From JAHJUB01 sp041653615 [NCBI: Candidatus Ratteibacteria bacterium] (GTDB taxonomy: Bacteria; Ratteibacteria; UBA8468; MWAK01): a stretch of DNA of 44,409 bases. The notes beneath the pieces were generated by a model. It made no database searches, was not told the DNA's origin, and saw nothing but the letters and a program-made list of their open reading frames with translations. A program made the position numbers and the translations under genes. Location: the NCBI GenBank assembly GCA_041653615.1, contig JBAZEZ010000014.1, positions 1 through 44,409 of the forward strand, read 5' to 3'. Of the stretch, positions 16,274 to 23,082 are shown piece after piece; positions within the stretch are counted from its first letter, which is position 1; each line of letters begins with the position of its first letter.

Positions 16274-18268
16274 ATGCGCACAGTCGGCAATCGGTCTCCC
16301 ATGATACGAATTTACCATTACGATGTTGCGCGCGGCGCGTACCTGCTGCCGGATGTCTTCATCAAGGCAATTCGGCTGGCGGCCGCATCCGGATTTACGC
16401 ACTTTCTGCCTTATCTGGAGAATATGGTGCGGTTGCCCTCGATGGAGAAATCGTGTCCCGCCTGTGCTTACACGCAGGAGCAGTGGCGGAAGTTCGAGTC
16501 GGACGCCGGCGAATCGGGGATTCAGTTGATGCCGCATTTCAATGTTATCGGTCATACCGGCGGCGCGGCTTCGGCATACCCGGAACTGTTTGTCCGGGAT
16601 TCGGGCGGAAGGAAGTTGGATGTAACCCTGGAAGCGACCCGCGCGTGGACAGCGCGTTGCCTGGATGAATTCTGTGATTTTTCTTCCGGCCGGTATTTCA
16701 TGATTGGCGGCGATGAGTGGCAGGCGCCTGCCCAAATGTTGGCTGATCCGGATTTTAGTGTGGCCCGTGCCTGGGCCGGTCAGGTCAACCTGGCGTGCGA
16801 ACGTCTTGTCGCCAGGGGGCGGATTCCCATTGTCTGGCACGACATGCTGGCGCATTACCCCGAGGCACTCGAGCTTGTGTCCCGCGATGCCGTGATTGCC
16901 TTATGGTTCTATGACGAAGATTCCGACTACCCATTTTTGGACCTGCTGAAAAAACGGGGTTTTAAGACCATTATGGCATCGGGCACCTGTGCCGGCTTGA
17001 TGACGCGTCGCGTCGTTCGGGCATTGGATTGCGCGCTGAAGGCTTCGGACCGGCACACAGCGGACGGTCTTATGATGACATCCTGGGAACAGGCGCGATG
17101 GGAGAAACTAAGCGTGGTTATACCGATGGTCGGAGCCATTCTGCGCGGCGCTACGGTTCCGGAAGAGGTGTTACGCGTTTCTTCGGCGCTCGACGTTTTG
17201 GACAAATTGCCGGCGGAAAGCCCATGGGCGCGCGCGTGCCGGAGCCGTTTGGCGACGCTCGCGGACGACAAAATATGGTCGGCGTATCCGGAGTTCCGGG
17301 AATATCTGGCCAGCGTGCTTACGGAAGATGTTGACCGGGAGCGGGCTTCTTTTTTGCGGTATCATTATGCGGCGGGACGGATACTTGAAGTTATTGACGT
17401 TAAACGAAAAACCCGCAACGTAATTTGCGGCGAGAGCGCAGTTATCGGTCAGGAAACCGCGGTTGTGAAGAGAACAACTTATCCCCCCGTTATCCCGGCG
17501 GAATTCCGGCTTGCGGTTGCTGACAACGGCGGTGCGGGCCCCAGCCTGCGTTTTATGAACGGAGACGAAACTTTTGTAATCTATCCCCGTTTCGGGGGCA
17601 CTCTCCAGGATTGGCGCGTGGGTGGGACCACAATCATTCCGCATGCCTTGCCGGAGTTTCTCCGAGGTAATATCCCTCCGCCCGGCGGGTACGGAAGCTA
17701 CACCTTGGCGGGCGTAGGGTTCCGGCCGATTTGGGCGCTGGGGTTAAATTCTAATCCGTGCATTTTATGGCAGGGTCCGTTTGAGTGGAAAGTGGCGGCA
17801 GAGTCGGAAGATATGATTGCGGTTGAATTGTCGCGGATGATGCTTCACGTAGACGTTCGTTACACGGTCACGGCGCGCAAAGGTACGTCCGGTTTCACCT
17901 TTCGGGCGGAGGCCGTGAATAAACTCGAGGGCGCGTACGGCGCGTTCAATTTCAACCTGCTCTTGACGACTCAGCCCCAAGATTTTGAAGAGACCGCGTT
18001 TGCGTGGACGGAAGACGGACGGGAGCGCCGGCTGCCGCTGCCGGATTTCTGCGATAGTTTTTTCCGTCTCCCCGCGGTCAGGGAGATGACCGTGGTGAAA
18101 CCGGGCTACTCGGTATGCATCGGGTGCGATCCGGCGAAGACGGCGGGATTTTATGTAGATTGGTCGGATGCGTATCTGACACCGGACGTGAGGGGGCTCT
18201 ACCGGATAATGCGCGTCGGCCAACGCGAAATTGTTGAGTGGCGTTTTACCGGCAAGGCACATAACTGA
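16274..18268 (+). CDS. GH20-like glycoside hydrolase with C-terminal beta domain
   Basis: 664 residues from ATG 16274, chosen because GGAGG lies 8 nt upstream; an in-frame ATG at 16253 has no ribosome-binding site. Residues ~10-300 look like a beta/alpha barrel of the family 20 beta-N-acetylhexosaminidase type. They show PHFNVIGH followed by YFMIGGDEW, where the Asp-Glu pair is the catalytic signature, and WHDMLAHY/ALWFYDED on later strands. Residues ~420-655 form an all-beta region (FVIYPRFGGTLQDWRVGGTT) resembling mutarotase-like folds. No signal peptide is visible, so it may act on imported amino-sugar compounds. Polyol dehydrogenase and aldolase genes follow. Its GC content looks higher than that of the genes at 22-38 kb. 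Substrate specificity is unknown, and divergence from classical GH20 is considerable. Confidence 0.7.
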   Translation: MRTVGNRSPMIRIYHYDVARGAYLLPDVFIKAIRLAAASGFTHFLPYLENMVRLPSMEKSCPACAYTQEQWRKFESDAGESGIQLMPHFNVIGHTGGAASAYPELFVRDSGGRKLDVTLEATRAWTARCLDEFCDFSSGRYFMIGGDEWQAPAQMLADPDFSVARAWAGQVNLACERLVARGRIPIVWHDMLAHYPEALELVSRDAVIALWFYDEDSDYPFLDLLKKRGFKTIMASGTCAGLMTRRVVRALDCALKASDRHTADGLMMTSWEQARWEKLSVVIPMVGAILRGATVPEEVLRVSSALDVLDKLPAESPWARACRSRLATLADDKIWSAYPEFREYLASVLTEDVDRERASFLRYHYAAGRILEVIDVKRKTRNVICGESAVIGQETAVVKRTTYPPVIPAEFRLAVADNGGAGPSLRFMNGDETFVIYPRFGGTLQDWRVGGTTIIPHALPEFLRGNIPPPGGYGSYTLAGVGFRPIWALGLNSNPCILWQGPFEWKVAAESEDMIAVELSRMMLHVDVRYTVTARKGTSGFTFRAEAVNKLEGAYGAFNFNLLLTTQPQDFEETAFAWTEDGRERRLPLPDFCDSFFRLPAVREMTVVKPGYSVCIGCDPAKTAGFYVDWSDAYLTPDVRGLYRIMRVGQREIVEWRFTGKAHN

Positions 18269-18405
18269 AAATTCGCTCGTTGTTCGTTATCAGCAACTAT
18301 TGGATAAAAAGGGTACTTTCTTAAGTTGTAGTTTTTAATCTTGGTTCCGGTGTCTTCGGCGGGTTGTTTAGGGCAGCTTCCGAATAAATTAAGGAGGAAC
18401 AGCAG

Positions 18406-19437
18406 ATGAAAGCGGCATTTTTGGTCGGAAAAGAAAAGATTGAAATCCGGGAAGTGCCCCGGCCGGTTCCCGGTACTGACGAAGTCCTGGTAAGAGTGAA
18501 AAGGGTCGGAATTTGCGGTTCCGATGTCCATTATTTCCGGGACGGAAAGATTGGCGAGCAGATTATTACCGGTTCCTTCGTTGTGGGCCATGAGGCGTCA
18601 GGTGAAGTAGCCGAGACAGGTTCCAACGTTAAAGGATTTAAAGCGGGACAAAAGGTGGCGATTGAACCTGGCATTTCCTGCGGAAAGTGTGAAATCTGCC
18701 TGACCGGAAAACCGAACCTCTGCACTAATGTACGGTTCCTGGGTACCCCGCCGATACCGGGCGCCTTCCGGGAATACCTGACCATGCCTGCCGCCAACCT
18801 CATGCTTCTTCCCGAAAATGTCAGTTTTGAAGAGGGCGTACTTGCAGAGCCTATGGCAATCGGACTCTACGCGGTAAATCTCGTCCGTGTCTCTCCCGGA
18901 GATTCGGTGGCGGTCTTCGGCTGCGGTCCCATCGGTCTTTCCGTAATCTTTTTTGCCCGACTGGCCGGCGCCGCTTCCATATTTGCCAGCGATTTAATTC
19001 CCGAGAGGCGTTCTTACGCAAAAGAAATCGGCGCCGACTGCGTCTTTGACCCCAAAAAAGAAAACCCGGTAAAAGAGATACTCAGCCTGACCGAAGGCAG
19101 GGGTGTCCGGTCTGCTTTTGAAGCGGCCGGTCAAAAAGAAACCCTGGTTCAGGCGATAGACTCCGCCTCACTGGCCGGCAGGGTTGGAATGGTGGGCATT
19201 CCGGCTGACGATTACTGGCAATTCCCCAGTTTTGGGGCCAGAAGAAAAGAACTGGCTCTCTTGAACGTGCGGCGCTCCGCGTTCGCCGCCGAAAAGGTGA
19301 TCCGGCTCATCGCCGCCCGCAAAATTAATCCTGAAAAAATGGTTACTCATCACTTCCCGCTGGAAAAACTGGCTGAAGCGATGCGCCTGGTTGCCGGTTA
19401 CCGGGAAGGTGTAATCAAGGCGATAATCGATATTTAA
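18406..19437 (+). CDS. Zinc-dependent polyol (sorbitol/xylitol-type) dehydrogenase
   Basis: 343 residues of the medium-chain dehydrogenase family. Catalytic zinc ligands C37, H62 and E63 (GICGSDVHY, GHEASGEV) are present. The four structural-zinc cysteines are all retained (C92, C95, C98, C106 in SCGKCEICLTGKPNLC). The Rossmann motif is FGCGPIGLS. An acidic residue (SDL) at the end of the second strand points to NAD preference. The reaction would be oxidation of a sugar alcohol or related sugar. A strong AAGGAGG precedes the ATG. It lies between the GH20-like gene and the URO-D-like gene, consistent with a carbohydrate-use cluster. Confidence 0.9.
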   Translation: MKAAFLVGKEKIEIREVPRPVPGTDEVLVRVKRVGICGSDVHYFRDGKIGEQIITGSFVVGHEASGEVAETGSNVKGFKAGQKVAIEPGISCGKCEICLTGKPNLCTNVRFLGTPPIPGAFREYLTMPAANLMLLPENVSFEEGVLAEPMAIGLYAVNLVRVSPGDSVAVFGCGPIGLSVIFFARLAGAASIFASDLIPERRSYAKEIGADCVFDPKKENPVKEILSLTEGRGVRSAFEAAGQKETLVQAIDSASLAGRVGMVGIPADDYWQFPSFGARRKELALLNVRRSAFAAEKVIRLIAARKINPEKMVTHHFPLEKLAEAMRLVAGYREGVIKAIIDI

Positions 19438-19517
19438 AAAACAAAAATGGTCTGCTTCATAATGTTTGATTTCATTATTGCCGGAGTCAGGGACGGCGTC
19501 AGGCGCAAAGAGGAAGA

Positions 19518-20564
19518 ATGACAAGTTATCAGAGATTTATGGCCGCGATAAAGGGCGAACCCGTAGACAGAGTTCCGGTATTTCCCCTTTTGATGTTTTT
19601 TGCGGCCAGCCGGGCGGGTATTACCTACAAAAGGTTTGCTACCGATGGCCGGGCAATGGCTGACGCCCAGTTGTCGGTCCAAAAAAAGTTTGGTTTTGAT
19701 GCGATTACCGCCTGTTCTGATGCCTTTCGCGTTTCCGCCGACCTCGGCGGCGAGATGGTTTATCCGGAAGACGCGCCTCCTTTCCTCAGCAAGCCGCTTG
19801 TGATTTCAGCCGGCGATATTTTAGGGTTGCAGCGTCCCGACCCGTCCGACAACAAAAACAGGATGGCTGACCGGGCGCTTGCCGTATCGGAAATGGCAAA
19901 CGAATCTTCCGGGACGGTGGCGGTGCTTGGCTGGGTTGATATGCCTTTTGCCGAAGCGTGTTCGGTGTGCGGAGTGTCAAACTTTATGACGATGATGGTC
20001 GATGACCCGGCCGGCGCCCACGCGCTACTGGCTTTTTTGACGAAGATAGTCATAGATTTTGCCCTGGTGCAAGTTGAAGCCGGAGCCGATATGGTCGGTG
20101 CCGGCGATGCCGCCGCTTCGTTGATTTCCCCGGAGATGTATTCTAATTTCGCGCTGCCCTACGAACAGGAAGTATGCGCCGCCGTCCACAATGCCGGGAA
20201 TCTTATTAAACTCCATATCTGCGGTAATACAGCGCGCCTTTTGCCGGAAATGGTCAAGTCCGGAGCCGACCTTTTTAACGTTGACCACCTCGTTCCTTTT
20301 GCGCTGGCGAGAGATGTTTATTCCTCTTGCGGGAAATGCTTTAAAGGAAACCTTAATCCCGTTTCGCAAGTTATGCAGGCAACTCCGGAAGAATGCGCCG
20401 GGTATGTAAGGAAGTGCCTGGTTGAGGTTGAAGGGGCCAGGTTTATGCTAAGCGCGGGGTGTGAAATTCCGGCGGAAACTCCGGATGAGGTTTTTCAGGC
20501 GTTTTGTAACGAGCCGCAAAGGTTTCGAGCGCAAAACACGGTAGGCAAAATAAATTTGGAATAA
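19518..20564 (+). CDS. Uroporphyrinogen decarboxylase-fold protein, MtaA-like
   Basis: 348 residues of the URO-D superfamily (MTSYQRFMAAIKGEPVDRVPVFP is the usual opening). The zinc-binding pattern of corrinoid-linked methyltransferases is present: LHICGN gives His and Cys, and the C-terminal LSAGCEIP gives the second Cys. Haem-pathway HemE lacks this set. MtaA/MtbA proteins move methyl groups from a corrinoid protein to a thiol. No corrinoid protein or methyl-donor methyltransferase lies nearby. Such proteins are often found in sugar clusters of PVC-type bacteria with unknown roles, so the substrate cannot be stated. The ribosome-binding site is GAGGAAG. The gene follows the polyol dehydrogenase after 80 bp. 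Confidence 0.85.
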   Translation: MTSYQRFMAAIKGEPVDRVPVFPLLMFFAASRAGITYKRFATDGRAMADAQLSVQKKFGFDAITACSDAFRVSADLGGEMVYPEDAPPFLSKPLVISAGDILGLQRPDPSDNKNRMADRALAVSEMANESSGTVAVLGWVDMPFAEACSVCGVSNFMTMMVDDPAGAHALLAFLTKIVIDFALVQVEAGADMVGAGDAAASLISPEMYSNFALPYEQEVCAAVHNAGNLIKLHICGNTARLLPEMVKSGADLFNVDHLVPFALARDVYSSCGKCFKGNLNPVSQVMQATPEECAGYVRKCLVEVEGARFMLSAGCEIPAETPDEVFQAFCNEPQRFRAQNTVGKINLE

Positions 20565-20574
20565 ATTGATTCTG

Positions 20575-21216
20575 TCAAAAAATCTTCTTTATGCTGTCCC
20601 CCGGAATCACGCTTCCTTTTCCCCCGGTTATCACGTAAACCATTGCGTTCTCATGGATTTCCTCGGCGATATTTAATGCTTCGGTCAGATTTGTTCCCAC
20701 CGTGACAAGTCCGTGGTTCTGGAGGAGCAGGGCGCGTAATTTACGGTTTGAAAATTGTTGGCCGACGGCTTCGGCGAGTTCGGATGTTCCTGGGACGAGA
20801 AACGGCAGCATGGGAAGCGGATACGCGAAATAGGCAAATCCGGGGGTGAGCGCCGGCATGCTGTTCCGGCCGGTTTTAGTCATGGTTGAAGCCGCGATGA
20901 TATAGGAACCATGAACGTGACAAACAACATTAACCTCAGGACGGCGCGTGTATATTTCCAGGTGCATGGCAAATTCTTTGGATGGTCGGGGATTTTTGGG
21001 AATATATCCGTCCGGCTTCACCAGTAAAATCGATTCCGGCCTGGTTTTACGCAACGATAAACCGGACGACGTAACAAGAAAACGGCCGTCAAAACGGGCG
21101 CTGACGTTGCCTCCGACTCCGGTTACCAGTTCTTTTTCGTAAAGAAAACCGCAGAATTCGGAGAAAGATTTTTTGGTAATCGGTTCAAAACAAGGTTTTT
21201 TGTCTGGGCGTTCCAT
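20575..21216 (-). CDS. Class II aldolase/adducin family protein (fuculose-phosphate aldolase-like)
   Basis: 213 residues, the size of L-fuculose-1-phosphate or L-ribulose-5-phosphate 4-epimerase relatives. GNVSAR near the N-terminus binds the phosphate/dihydroxyacetone part. The catalytic Glu lies in SKEFAMHLEIY, and the zinc histidines are the HVHGS pair plus the later LLQNHGLVTVG. All metal ligands are kept, so it is likely active in cleaving a sugar phosphate to dihydroxyacetone phosphate and an aldehyde. It is convergent with the URO-D-like gene, with only 10 bp between stops. No clear Shine-Dalgarno is seen. Confidence 0.88.
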   Translation of the reverse strand: MERPDKKPCFEPITKKSFSEFCGFLYEKELVTGVGGNVSARFDGRFLVTSSGLSLRKTRPESILLVKPDGYIPKNPRPSKEFAMHLEIYTRRPEVNVVCHVHGSYIIAASTMTKTGRNSMPALTPGFAYFAYPLPMLPFLVPGTSELAEAVGQQFSNRKLRALLLQNHGLVTVGTNLTEALNIAEEIHENAMVYVITGGKGSVIPGDSIKKIF

Positions 21217-21443
21217 TCTAATCTCGGCTAATTCAAGCTGTTTGTCCTTAAATAACTATTTCCCTGAAAACATATTGCTGATAAGTTGAATTCTTTGGTC
21301 TTTTTCAGTTACTCCGGATATTTTATCATCTTAGAGACCGGTAAGTAAACGGCGGATTTCAGTAACTTTTGAATTGACAAACAGAGAAATGCCGTTAAGG
21401 CGAAATGTTTATAATCGTGGATAAGTTGTGCATATCCTTTTGG
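21217..21443. other. AT-rich intergenic region, no gene seen
   Basis: No coding frame or convincing promoter is visible. TTGACA (21374) and TATAAT (21410) occur on the plus strand but 30 bp apart, too far to form one promoter. The aldolase start has no obvious upstream promoter here. Confidence 0.4.
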
Positions 21444-21587
21444 CTCCGGCGGTAGGATTCGGCGCCGCTCGGCTTTCACTGCGCCTCGGGTCGGCCACCC
21501 GCTGGTATTGCTTCCTGATCGGTCGCAATACCTGACTTCGCTCCCATCGAATCCTACTTTTCAGGTAGGTTTACAAGCTCCGGCGGC
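21444..21587. repeat. Structured GC-rich palindromic element
   Basis: An outer 10-bp inverted repeat GTAGGATTCG (21452-21461) / CGAATCCTAC (21548-21557) encloses a perfect 8-bp hairpin GGTATTGC (21504-21511) / GCAATACC (21525-21532). The whole is bracketed by the direct repeat CTCCGGCGG (21444-21452 and 21579-21587). Both outer arms begin with GTAG on their own strand. It stands out as a GC-rich island in AT-rich DNA. It could be a repeat element or a structured RNA. Confidence 0.5.
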
Positions 21588-21603
21588 TGGACGATGTTAG
21601 AAC

Positions 21604-22023
21604 CTATTTTATTCTGGATAAATCTCCATTGATAATGAGTGGATTTATTCCCAGCAACTCATCTTTTAAGAAGTTGTCGGGTTTGTCGGGTATTGGATTA
21701 TACAAAAATATTTTTTTGTCTAATTCAAAGGCTTTAAAAATTTCTAAGAAAGTTGCGCCGCCAATGTAATTCTTTTGTCCGTTTTTCTCAAGGTTTAATA
21801 CTAAAATTGCATCGCTTTCTTTCACCTTGGCTATTTGCTCTCTAAGTTTATCGGATTTCCATTCCTGGTGTTCCCTTTTGCCCATTTTCTTCATTTCTTC
21901 TTCCCGAAAAGGTTGTTCATAACTGTTCGGCAAAATAATAGTATGCCCTGCTTTTTCCAGGGTTTCTCTTATTTTAGGGATTTGATTATAAAAATATTTA
22001 CTGCAACAAATAAAAATATTCAT
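21604..22023 (-). CDS. Nucleoside 2-deoxyribosyltransferase-like protein
   Basis: 139 residues from ATG 22023. Starting there gives the compact alpha/beta opening MNIFICCSKYFYNQIPKIRE, whereas an in-frame ATG 12 codons upstream only adds an irregular extension. The order 'IFICCS...HTIILPNS...', then SDAILVLNLEKNGQKNYIGG, ATFLEIFKAFELDKKIFLYN and NPIPD is that of the nucleoside deoxyribosyltransferase / TIR-related Rossmann fold. In active enzymes this group cleaves N-glycosidic bonds. The conserved position with ATFLEIFKAF resembles the catalytic-Glu helix (E.g.ALG.....KPV). The AT-rich composition and isolated position suggest acquisition by transfer. Substrate is unknown. Confidence 0.6.
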   Translation of the reverse strand: MNIFICCSKYFYNQIPKIRETLEKAGHTIILPNSYEQPFREEEMKKMGKREHQEWKSDKLREQIAKVKESDAILVLNLEKNGQKNYIGGATFLEIFKAFELDKKIFLYNPIPDKPDNFLKDELLGINPLIINGDLSRIK

Positions 22024-22301
22024 ATAGTTTATCTTATCAAAAAAACCGTCCGTTGGCAATTATCAAAGGAGGGAAAATCCTTTGAGTTCAATTTTAATCA
22101 GAGGTTTTCTTTTGAGTTAATCTCCAGAAACGCTTTGAGTATCAACAGCCTTCACACTTCCAATGACATTTACGACCTGCCTGCCAAAACCCCACTTTTC
22201 AGGGAGTTCTGTCATACCCCTGTCATACTTTTGCACCCTTCTGTTTTCGTTGAACTTCGGTTACTACCAAGGGATTTGAAAGGAATGGGTGTCTCGGAAC
22301 A
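22024..22301. other. Non-coding region
   Basis: No credible gene. A short direct repeat CTGTCATAC occurs twice near 22210-22232. Nothing else is recognised. Confidence 0.4.
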
Positions 22302-22616
22302 ATGTTGAAACGTGCCTGTCTGATGATTTTTTGCCTGTTTTTCCTCTCGGGAATACCTCCGGGAGCCGGCAGAATTACTCTATGTTAGAAGTTGCAGGAG
22401 AATGGCAGGACGGATTTTTTTGGGAAAGTGATACAACGACGATACCACCCGAGGGTAAATTTACGCCAGGCGTGGACGTACGCAAAGCAGGAATGTATAG
22501 AATTTGATCTGGTAGGGGGTATGCCTGCCTCCCACTTCGTGTTCTATTCAAACTGGTCTCCTCTGCCAACACAAGAAACTTTTTCGGTAAGTACCCCACC
22601 ATCCGGTCGCAATTAA
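22302..22616 (+). pseudogene. Decayed exported-protein gene (tentative)
   Basis: ATG 22302 opens a textbook signal sequence (MLKRACLMIFCLFFLSGIPP) that stops after 28 codons. Overlapping fragments in the other frames continue directly: GEWQDGFFWESDTTTIPPEG, then WTYAKQECIEFDLVGGMPAS up to a stop at 22616. The simplest reading is a secreted protein broken by at least two frameshifts. It is also possible that only chance open frames are present. No family is recognised. Confidence 0.35.
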
Positions 22617-22634
22617 TCTACCAGAACCCACCCC

Positions 22635-22663
22635 TTGACAAAGCAAAAAACTCCCGGTATAAT
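22635..22663 (+). promoter_or_regulatory. Consensus sigma-70 promoter of the ABC operon
   Basis: TTGACA (22635-22640), exactly 17 bp, TATAAT (22658-22663): a full consensus match, the best in the window. The regulator gene begins 32 nt after the -10 box. Confidence 0.85.
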
Positions 22664-22683
22664 GTATCAAAGACATAATACAT
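22662..22683 (+). promoter_or_regulatory. Palindromic operator overlapping the start site
   Basis: ATGTAT (22662-22667) and ATACAT (22678-22683) form an inverted repeat with a 10-bp centre. It begins at the last two bases of the -10 box and covers the expected transcription start. A strong promoter with an overlapping palindrome right before a GntR gene suggests autorepression. Confidence 0.6.
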
Positions 22684-22695
22684 CAAACCAATCCT

Positions 22696-23082
22696 ATGTA
22701 TATCAAAGTAAATCCGGATAGCGGCATACCGCTCTACCTGCAAATCATCAAGCAGCTTAAGTACCTGGTTGCCTGCGGGGCTTTAAAAGCCGGAGACCAG
22801 TTACCACCGGTGCGGGACCTTGCCATGCAGTTGCGGATAAACCCCAACACCGTTGCCCGGGCCTATCATGAACTGCGCCACGAAAAGATTATTACCAGCA
22901 AGTGGGGTGAAGGTACCTTCATCTCGGAAGAAGTAACGAAAATCGCCGAATCGGAAAAGAAGAAAATTATCGCCGAGGCGCTGGACCAGGCGATTCACCA
23001 GGCCACCAGTCTCGGCCTCACCAAAGAGGAAATCATCCAAATCTTCACCAATCAACTTAAAGAGGGAAGGGGAGGAAAATGA
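22696..23082 (+). CDS. GntR-family regulator, YtrA subfamily
   Basis: 128 residues, the short YtrA type. An N-terminal winged helix (about 10-75; GIPLYLQIIKQLKYLVACGA, LPPVRDLAMQLRINPNTVAR AYHEL) is followed by a ~45-residue helical dimerisation tail without a ligand domain. YtrA-type regulators repress adjacent ABC exporter operons and usually respond to envelope stress or peptide antibiotics. Its stop overlaps the start of the first permease gene (ATGA), so it is the first gene of the operon. The consensus promoter and palindrome just upstream are its likely targets. Confidence 0.93.
   Translation: MYIKVNPDSGIPLYLQIIKQLKYLVACGALKAGDQLPPVRDLAMQLRINPNTVARAYHELRHEKIITSKWGEGTFISEEVTKIAESEKKKIIAEALDQAIHQATSLGLTKEEIIQIFTNQLKEGRGGK

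Noticed and set aside
16222-16855. Overlapping open frames on both strands at the start of the GH20-like gene
   Set aside because: High GC makes long chance frames; only the frame with GGAGG and the GGDEW motif is supported.
21374-21415. TTGACA...TATAAT promoter before 21.42 kb
   Set aside because: The two boxes are 30 bp apart, well outside the normal 16-19 bp, and no gene starts downstream on that strand.
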